This document shows, piece by piece, positions 1 through 3,424 of a stretch of 7,924 nt of DNA (positions within the stretch are counted from its first letter, which is position 1; each line of letters starts with the position of its first letter). The stretch comes from Flavobacterium psychrophilum (lineage in GTDB: Bacteria; Bacteroidota; Bacteroidia; Flavobacteriales; Flavobacteriaceae). The notes below the pieces were generated by a model. It saw only the letters and a list, made by a program, of their open reading frames with translations. It was not told where the DNA came from and searched no databases. Location: NCBI GenBank assembly GCA_945861915.1, contig CAMAWK010000105.1:1-7924 (forward strand), read 5' to 3'. A program made the translations under genes and the position numbers.

Positions 1-410
1 CCATCTCCACGGGTAACAGCCCGTTTCAATTTTCCGTTTTCGTAGGTGATACTGATAGAGGCTCCATCGTATTTCAGTTCACATGTATACTGCAATGGCA
101 CATCTCCCAATACTTTCTGAATTCGGTTTTCCCATTCTATCAAGTCGTCCTTAGAATATGAATTATCCAAAGAATACATGCGATAGTCATGCTTAACCGT
201 TTCAAAATTTTTTGTAATCGTGCCACCAACTCTTTGCGTAGGCGAATTTTCATCAAAGAATTCTGGATACTTATTCTCTAACTCTTGGAGTTGTTTTAAT
301 TTCAAATCAAAATCAAAATCAGAAATAATGGGGGAATCCAACACATAATATTGGTGATTATGCTGGTTTAGTTCTTCTCTTAATTGTTCAATAGTCTGAC
401 GAATTTCCAT
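1..410 (-). CDS. ligA: NAD-dependent DNA ligase LigA, N-terminal part (cut by the left window edge)
   Basis: LigA seals 3'-OH/5'-phosphate nicks in duplex DNA using NAD+, in replication and repair in the cytoplasm. Only the first 136 codons are present; family members are normally about 660-700 residues, so about four fifths lies beyond position 1. Visible parts are the Ia domain (residues about 1-65), which recognises the NMN half of NAD+ and contains the PTQRVGG stretch at 57-63, the SLDN segment at 80-83, and the start of the adenylation domain with CELKYDG at 110-116. K113 is the expected AMP-accepting lysine, and the TRGDG element begins at 133. By alignment with E. coli LigA, Tyr22, Asp32 and Asp36 are kept (Y21, D31, D35), while His23 and Tyr35 are replaced by Y22 and F34. 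The ATG at 410 follows an AT-rich leader without a Shine-Dalgarno. The identification is secure. Confidence 0.95.
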   Translation of the reverse strand, partial: MEIRQTIEQLREELNQHNHQYYVLDSPIISDFDFDLKLKQLQELENKYPEFFDENSPTQRVGGTITKNFETVKHDYRMYSLDNSYSKDDLIEWENRIQKVLGDVPLQYTCELKYDGASISITYENGKLKRAVTRGD

Positions 411-459
411 AAAAAAAGAATGGCTGTTTTAGTATTTAAATAAAGCACTAAAATAGCCA
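411..459 (-). terminator. Terminator-like hairpin between the DUF6495-like gene and ligA
   Basis: Two 13-base arms (447-459 and 421-433) are complementary except for one position, which is an A-C mismatch in minus-strand RNA. They enclose a 13-base loop (434-446). On the minus strand the stem is followed at once by a T-rich run (positions 420 to 411, nine T and one C) that abuts the ligA start codon at 410. This has the form of an intrinsic terminator for the upstream DUF6495-like gene. Its position directly against the ligA ATG is unusual and suggests separation or attenuation of ligA from upstream transcription; that role is inferred. Confidence 0.6.
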
Positions 460-476
460 ATTAAATAGAAAACAAA
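448..476 (-). promoter_or_regulatory. Candidate ligA promoter (TTTG, 17-base spacer, TATTTTAG)
   Basis: On the minus strand TTTG (476-473) is followed after 17 bases by TATTTTAG (455-448). This matches the Bacteroidota sigma consensus (TTTG near -33, TAnnTTTG near -7) at all fixed positions but one. Transcription would begin roughly at 445-440, inside the loop of the overlapping hairpin. An RNA made from it would lack the upstream arm and escape termination. The motif match is seen; its use is inferred. Confidence 0.4.
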
Positions 477-482
477 ACAAAT

Positions 483-956
483 TTACGACTCAATAATAGA
501 AATAATTTGCTTGAATAATTGTCCGTCACTCAAAAAAGAGCCTTGCTGGATCAATTCGAAAATAGAGAGATTGCGTTCTTCGGTAAATACTTTCTTTCCT
601 GTTTTGATTTCGATGGTTTCGGTAAACATATTATCACTAAGCCATTGCAAACCTTCTTTTGTCAAAAAATCAATTTCAGGAACTAATGATTTCAAAACAA
701 TTGACTGAACATAGGTATCAAGACAGTGAAAAAGAAAAATATGATTTTTAGAAAAATGCTCTAAATAATCGGCTTTGTTGAGCACTCCTTCCCAAATCAA
801 ATCCGAAAAGACATCTAATTCTTGCTCGGCAATTTCTGGTTTTTCTAATTTAATTGTATCCCATTCTGTTTTATCAATGGTTTGTGTGGCCAAAAAAGTA
901 GCGAATTCTGGCTGCAATTCTTCGAATTGCTCTTTGGTCAATCTAGCGTATTTCAT
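483..956 (-). CDS. DUF6495-like protein of unknown function
   Basis: This 157-residue protein resembles a small conserved family of Bacteroidota that I recall as DUF6495; the family number comes from memory and has not been checked. No biochemical function is known to me. The protein looks soluble and cytoplasmic: there is no signal peptide or membrane segment, and it is acidic, with an E/D-rich stretch around residues 36-56 (KPEIAEQELDVFSDLIWEG). Later come a hydrophobic block around 72-98 and a C-terminal segment with ELIQQGSFLSDGQLFK near 134-149. The ATG at 956 follows an AT-rich 5' region with a possible promoter. The gene precedes ligA on the same strand, but a hairpin with a T-run lies between them, so they may be separate transcription units. 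It is divergent from the DUF1801-like gene. Confidence is high that it is a real gene and moderate on the family name. Confidence 0.8.
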   Translation of the reverse strand: MKYARLTKEQFEELQPEFATFLATQTIDKTEWDTIKLEKPEIAEQELDVFSDLIWEGVLNKADYLEHFSKNHIFLFHCLDTYVQSIVLKSLVPEIDFLTKEGLQWLSDNMFTETIEIKTGKKVFTEERNLSIFELIQQGSFLSDGQLFKQIISIIES

Positions 957-984
957 GCTATAAATGATTTATAAAGTGGATAAA

Positions 985-1013
985 GGAAAATAATATTGTA
1001 CTAATTTTACAAA
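985..1013 (-). promoter_or_regulatory. Weak candidate promoter for the DUF6495-like gene
   Basis: On the minus strand TTTG (1013-1010) is followed after 17 bases by TATTTTCC (992-985). The spacing fits the Bacteroidota pattern, but the -7 element matches only four of six fixed positions. The predicted 5' untranslated region would be about 25 bases. Its TTTG overlaps the start region of the divergent DUF1801-like gene. Confidence 0.3.
1002..1009 (+). promoter_or_regulatory. Candidate -7 element directly before the DUF1801-like gene
   Basis: TAATTTTA lies only four bases before the ATG at 1014 and matches TAnnTTTG at all fixed positions but the last. I see no convincing TTTG at 17-20 bases upstream. 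If used, transcription would start at or within a few bases of the ATG, giving a leaderless or nearly leaderless mRNA. Confidence 0.3.
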
Positions 1014-1313
1014 ATGAAACCAGCAGAAAACTACCTATTCAATCAACCTGAAAAATACCAATCGATTTTATATTATTTGGTTGACGTTATAAATCAAACA
1101 GTTCCAAGCGCATCACTCGAATTCAAATGGGGCGTTCCCTACTTTTATTATCTAAACAAACCTCTTTGTTATTTGGCTCCAAACCATAAAAAAGGCTTTG
1201 TAGATTTAGGCTTTGCCAAAGGATTTCAATTAGAAAACCACCAAGATGTTTTGATTTCTGAAAACCGAAATACGGTTAAATCACTAAGATACTTTAGTTT
1301 AGATTCGATATAA
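1014..1313 (+). CDS. DUF1801 / YdhG-like protein, probably shortened by a premature stop
   Basis: This 99-residue product fits the DUF1801 (YdhG-like) family of small cytoplasmic proteins. Bacillus subtilis YdhG, a member, has been described as a frataxin-like iron chaperone; most members are uncharacterised. Family-like features are the MKPAENYLFNQPEKYQSIL opening, the aromatic-rich EFKWGVPYFYY segment near residues 36-46, KKGFVDLGFAKG near 59-70, and the late SENRNTVKSLRYFSL segment near 82-96. In complete members as I recall them, the latter is followed by a final helix of about 15-20 residues. Here a TAA at 1311-1313 interrupts the frame just before that helix, and the same frame continues as plausible protein to 1364. 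The missing helix may make the product unstable or inactive; alternatively the stop is a sequencing error. The ATG at 1014 is the only sensible start. The gene is alone on this strand, divergent from the DUF6495-like gene. Confidence 0.7.
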   Translation: MKPAENYLFNQPEKYQSILYYLVDVINQTVPSASLEFKWGVPYFYYLNKPLCYLAPNHKKGFVDLGFAKGFQLENHQDVLISENRNTVKSLRYFSLDSI

Positions 1314-1364
1314 CACGACACTTTAATTCAAGTTATCAAAGAAGCGGTTTCATTATACCCATAA
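1311..1364 (+). pseudogene. In-frame remnant of the DUF1801 C-terminal helix after the premature stop
   Basis: Reading on in the same frame after the TAA at 1311-1313 gives 16 sense codons, HDTLIQVIKEAVSLYP, then TAA at 1362-1364. This amphipathic segment resembles the usual C-terminal end of DUF1801 proteins. The second stop lies directly against the following terminator hairpin, so 1364 is probably the ancestral gene end and the full protein would be 116 residues. No frameshift is needed, only one changed codon. The ancestral role is inferred from family memory, not from an alignment. Confidence 0.55.
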
Positions 1365-1390
1365 AAAAAGCTCCAATTGTGAGCTTTTTT
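1364..1390. terminator. Bidirectional intrinsic terminator between the DUF1801-like gene and rplI
   Basis: A perfect 10-bp inverted repeat (AAAAAAGCTC at 1364-1373, GAGCTTTTTT at 1381-1390) encloses a 7-base loop. The stem ends in a T-run on either strand (six T on plus, seven on minus). It therefore fits as terminator both for the plus-strand DUF1801-like gene and for the minus-strand rpsF-rpsR-rplI operon, whose last stop is at 1408. Confidence 0.85.
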
Positions 1391-1407
1391 AAAATGTTTA
1401 TTTAAAA

Positions 1408-1851
1408 TTACGCTTTTTCAGCGATAATTTCATAAGGTAATTCAATTACTACATCTCTGTGTAATCTAATGCTTGCGGCATATTTACCTGTTCTTTTTAC
1501 AATACCACTAGTGATAAATTTTCTTTCGATTGATTGACCCGCTTTTTCTAACGCTTCTGCAATATCAATATTAGTGATAGATCCAAATAATTTTTCACCA
1601 CCCGCTTTTGCGAAAATTTTAATTTCTAATGTTTTCAAAGTTTCTGCCAATGCTTTTGCATCGTTTACTACTTTAGCTTCTTTGTGCGCTCTTTGTTTTA
1701 GATTTTCAGCCAACACTTTCTTTGCAGAAGGAGTAGCTAATAAACCGTGACCTTGAGGAATTAAAAAGTTACGACCGTATCCGTTTTTTACGTTTACGAT
1801 ATCGTCTTTAAATCCTAAATTTTGAACGTCTTTTTTTAAAATAATTTCCAT
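1408..1851 (-). CDS. rplI: Large ribosomal subunit protein bL9
   Basis: bL9 binds 23S rRNA at the base of the L1 stalk and extends from the large subunit; it affects reading-frame maintenance and is often dispensable. The 147-residue length is standard for the family. The N-terminal RNA-binding domain covers residues about 1-50 with the family pattern G13...V21..GY(24-25)..NFL(28-30)...G34.G36...T40; the position usually G or N at 16 is D here. A long charged connecting helix follows (about 41-75: AKKVLAENLKQRAHKEAK...). The C-terminal domain covers about 80-147, with KLFGSITNIDIAEAL at 87-101. It is the last gene of the rpsF-rpsR-rplI operon. Unlike the other genes here it has a good Shine-Dalgarno sequence, and a 67-base spacer with two hairpins separates it from rpsR, so its translation may be set separately. 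Confidence 0.98.
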   Translation of the reverse strand: MEIILKKDVQNLGFKDDIVNVKNGYGRNFLIPQGHGLLATPSAKKVLAENLKQRAHKEAKVVNDAKALAETLKTLEIKIFAKAGGEKLFGSITNIDIAEALEKAGQSIERKFITSGIVKRTGKYAASIRLHRDVVIELPYEIIAEKA

Positions 1852-1858
1852 GTTGTTG

Positions 1859-1864
1859 TCCTTT
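1859..1864 (-). promoter_or_regulatory. Shine-Dalgarno sequence AAAGGA before rplI
   Basis: AAAGGA on the minus strand ends seven bases before the rplI ATG, an ideal distance. None of the other start codons in the window has a comparable purine-rich site; they are preceded by AT-rich sequence, as is usual in Bacteroidota, where the anti-Shine-Dalgarno is reported to be masked on the ribosome. Confidence 0.6.
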
Positions 1865-1879
1865 GTTAGTAGAAGTTAG

Positions 1880-1911
1880 CCCGTCTTTGACGAGGCAACA
1901 ACTGAGTTGTT
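1880..1911 (-). promoter_or_regulatory. Two adjacent hairpins in the rpsR-rplI spacer
   Basis: In minus-strand RNA the first hairpin pairs AACAAC (1911-1906) with GUUGUU (1902-1897) around a 3-base loop. The second pairs CUCGUC (1894-1889) with GACGGG (1885-1880) around an AAA loop. The second is GC-rich against the local AT bias, and one of its pairs is a U-G wobble at 1893/1881 that would be a C-A mismatch in plus-strand RNA. This suggests a structure selected in the operon's mRNA. No T-run follows on the minus strand, so these are not intrinsic terminators of the operon. Possible roles are a protein-binding leader, an RNA-processing site or a translation control for rplI; none is shown. 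Confidence 0.5.
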
Positions 1912-1918
1912 TTTAATA

Positions 1919-2215
1919 TTATTTTAGTAAATCAGCAACATATGGCATTAATGCTAAATGTCTTGCTCTTTTTACTGCTACTGATACTTTTCTTTGGTAT
2001 TTCAATGAAGTTCCTGTTAAACGACGAGGAAGAATTTTACCTTGCTCATTCACAAATTTCAATAAGAAATCGGCATCTTTATAATCTACATATTTGATAC
2101 CTGATTTTTTGAAACGACAATACTTTTTAAGTTTGTTGATTTCAATGTTTAAAGGAGTAAGATATCTTATATCTCCTTCTTTTTTTCCTGAAGCTGATTG
2201 TTGTAATGATGCCAT
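1919..2215 (-). CDS. rpsR: Small ribosomal subunit protein bS18
   Basis: bS18 sits on the platform of the 30S subunit and pairs with bS6. The 98-residue protein starts at [20 protein letters not shown] chose the ATG at 2215 because it begins 5 bases after the rpsF stop, whereas the in-frame ATG at 2266 would add 17 residues read from inside rpsF. The conserved core spans residues about 30-93, with YCRFKK at 32-37, [14 protein letters not shown] at 42-55 and the basic rRNA-binding segment [21 protein letters not shown] (61-81) followed by [11 protein letters not shown] (82-92). The N-terminus is longer than in E. coli S18 (75 residues). Published work on Flavobacterium johnsoniae ribosomes (from memory) places bS18 with bS6 and bS21 around the 16S rRNA 3' tail, hiding the anti-Shine-Dalgarno. 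It is the second gene of the operon, with no ssb or priB between it and rpsF. Confidence 0.97.
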   Translation of the reverse strand: MASLQQSASGKKEGDIRYLTPLNIEINKLKKYCRFKKSGIKYVDYKDADFLLKFVNEQGKILPRRLTGTSLKYQRKVSVAVKRARHLALMPYVADLLK

Positions 2216-2220
2216 AATGA

Positions 2221-2562
2221 TTACGCTTTTGTAGATTTTAATTTGGTTCTTCTTCTTTCTGCCCAAGAAATAGCGTGTTTATCAAGACTTACTGTCAAGA
2301 AACGCATTACTCGTTCGTCACGTCTAAATTCTGTTTCAAAAGCAATCAGAACTTCTCCAGCTACTTTGAATTCGAATAAATGGTAAAAACCACTTTTTTT
2401 GTTTTGGATTTCGTAGGCCATTTTTTTCAGACCCCAATCCTCTTTTGATACCATTTCGGCTCCTCTAGATGTAAGAAAATATTCAAATTTGCTTACTGTT
2501 TCCTTTACCTGAACTTCAGATAAAACGGGATTTAAAATGAAAACAGTTTCATAATGATTCAT
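2221..2562 (-). CDS. rpsF: Small ribosomal subunit protein bS6
   Basis: bS6 binds 16S rRNA as a heterodimer with bS18 on the 30S platform. The 113-residue protein has the ferredoxin-like bS6 fold signature: opening strand [12 protein letters not shown] (1-12), a helix over about 15-34, the [21 protein letters not shown] strand pair around 43-63, and [18 protein letters not shown] around 78-95 with the typical ERVMR element. The end is basic ([13 protein letters not shown]). The length is slightly above the usual 95-105 residues, partly because of this tail, which lacks the acidic repeats seen in enterobacterial S6. The ATG at 2562 is preceded by AT-rich sequence without a Shine-Dalgarno. It is the first gene of rpsF-rpsR-rplI and has a candidate promoter about 30 bases upstream. 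The short leader leaves little space for the S6:S18-binding leader RNA known in other phyla, and I see none. Confidence 0.97.
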   Translation of the reverse strand: MNHYETVFILNPVLSEVQVKETVSKFEYFLTSRGAEMVSKEDWGLKKMAYEIQNKKSGFYHLFEFKVAGEVLIAFETEFRRDERVMRFLTVSLDKHAISWAERRRTKLKSTKA

Positions 2563-2592
2563 AAAATTTTTATTTAAAATTAATTTGGGCGC

Positions 2593-2622
2593 GAAAGTAA
2601 TTATTTTTTTCTAAAAAACAAA
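2593..2622 (-). promoter_or_regulatory. Candidate promoter of the rpsF-rpsR-rplI operon
   Basis: On the minus strand TTTG (2622-2619) is followed after 18 bases by TTACTTTC (2600-2593). The -33 element and spacing fit the Bacteroidota consensus; the -7 element matches four of six fixed positions. A GC-rich start (GCGCCC, 2592-2587) follows, and the leader before rpsF would be about 25 bases. Confidence 0.45.
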
Positions 2623-2640
2623 CTATATCTTAAATTATCC

Positions 2641-2679
2641 GTTAAAACGCAAAAAAAGACGATAAAGTTAGGTTTTAAC
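2641..2679. repeat. Perfect 8-bp inverted repeat between the divergent rpsF and response regulator genes
   Basis: GTTAAAAC (2641-2648) and its exact reverse complement GTTTTAAC (2672-2679) are set 31 bp apart start to start, close to three helical turns, so both would face the same side of the DNA. The pair lies between the two candidate promoters. It could be a split operator, but AT-rich DNA yields such pairs by chance and there is no direct evidence of binding. Confidence 0.35.
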
Positions 2680-2699
2680 AAAAAAGCATCGTATGTTTA
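2668..2699 (+). promoter_or_regulatory. Weak candidate promoter of the LytTR response regulator gene
   Basis: TATGTTTA (2692-2699) matches TAnnTTTG except for the last base. The only -33-like sequence at about the right distance is TTAG (2668-2671, 20-base spacer), which is poor. It would give a leader of about 25 bases. The TTAG lies just before the right arm of the inverted repeat. Confidence 0.25.
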
Positions 2700-2728
2700 C
2701 AGTCCCAAATCTTAAATAAAATAAAATT

Positions 2729-3424
2729 ATGAAACTAAACTGTGTCGTTGTGGACGATAGTTCCATTCAAAGAATGATCATTGCAAAGTTAGTAAATAAC
2801 CATCCCAATCTACATTTAATTGGCGATTTTTCTAACGCAATTGAAGCCAGAGGGTCAATGTCTGTTAATACAATAGACTTGATTTTCCTAGATATCGAAA
2901 TGCCCGTAATTAATGGGTTTGATTTTCTAGACGGTCTCAAAACGAAGCCTCAAATCATATTCATTACTTCAAAAGCGGAATATGCCATGAAAGCTTTTGA
3001 TTATGATGCTACGGATTACCTACAAAAACCGATAGCATTAGACCGTTTTAATGCCTCTGTAAAGAGAGCAATTGATATGCATTTACTTAAAACGGAAACA
3101 TCCGATGAGGACGGTGAACACATATTTATTAAAAGTAACCTTAAAAAACTAAAAATCTTTACAGCCAAAATCAAATGGATTGAAGCTTTTGGTGATTATG
3201 TTAAAGTAGTTACTGAAGAAGATAGTAACCTGGTGCTTTCAACCATGAAATCTTTCGAAAAAGATTTATCTCAAGATAAATTTATTAGAGTTCACAAATC
3301 CTACATTATTAATATTGATAAAGTAGAACGTTTTAATAGCCGATTTGCTGAAATTGGAATTACAAAAATTCCATTGAGTCGACATAAAAAAGAAGCGTTG
3401 GTAAAAGCACTAGCGATAAGCTAA
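2729..3424 (+). CDS. LytTR-family response regulator transcription factor
   Basis: This is a 231-residue two-component response regulator of the LytR/AlgR type. The receiver domain covers residues about 3-120. It has the acidic pair D9/D10, phosphoacceptor D55 in FLDIEMP (53-59), switch residue T80 in FITSKAEYA (78-86), and K100 in LQKPI. A short acidic linker (TSDEDGE, 124-130) leads to the LytTR DNA-binding domain (about 131-231), recognised by WIEAFGDYVKV (150-160), FIRVHKSYIIN (185-195) and IPLSRHKK (214-221). All catalytic receiver residues are present, so it should be phosphorylatable. No histidine kinase gene is next to it, so it is an orphan in this window and its partner and targets are unknown. 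It is divergent from rpsF, and its stop codon overlaps the priA stop codon. The ATG at 2729 has an AT-rich leader with no Shine-Dalgarno. Confidence 0.93.
   Translation: MKLNCVVVDDSSIQRMIIAKLVNNHPNLHLIGDFSNAIEARGSMSVNTIDLIFLDIEMPVINGFDFLDGLKTKPQIIFITSKAEYAMKAFDYDATDYLQKPIALDRFNASVKRAIDMHLLKTETSDEDGEHIFIKSNLKKLKIFTAKIKWIEAFGDYVKVVTEEDSNLVLSTMKSFEKDLSQDKFIRVHKSYIINIDKVERFNSRFAEIGITKIPLSRHKKEALVKALAIS

Noticed and set aside
511..963. Plus-strand open frames of about 60-65 codons (511-708, 775-963)
   Set aside because: They are antisense to the DUF6495-like gene and have no recognisable protein features or start signals.
2216..2266. Upstream ATG at 2266 giving an S18 with 17 extra residues
   Set aside because: It lies inside the rpsF coding region. 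The ATG at 2215, 5 bases after the rpsF stop, yields the standard MASLQQ-type S18 start.
2563..2592. S6:S18-binding leader RNA before rpsF
   Set aside because: The stretch between the candidate promoter and the ATG is short and AT-rich with no stable stem, so the known leader type is not visible.
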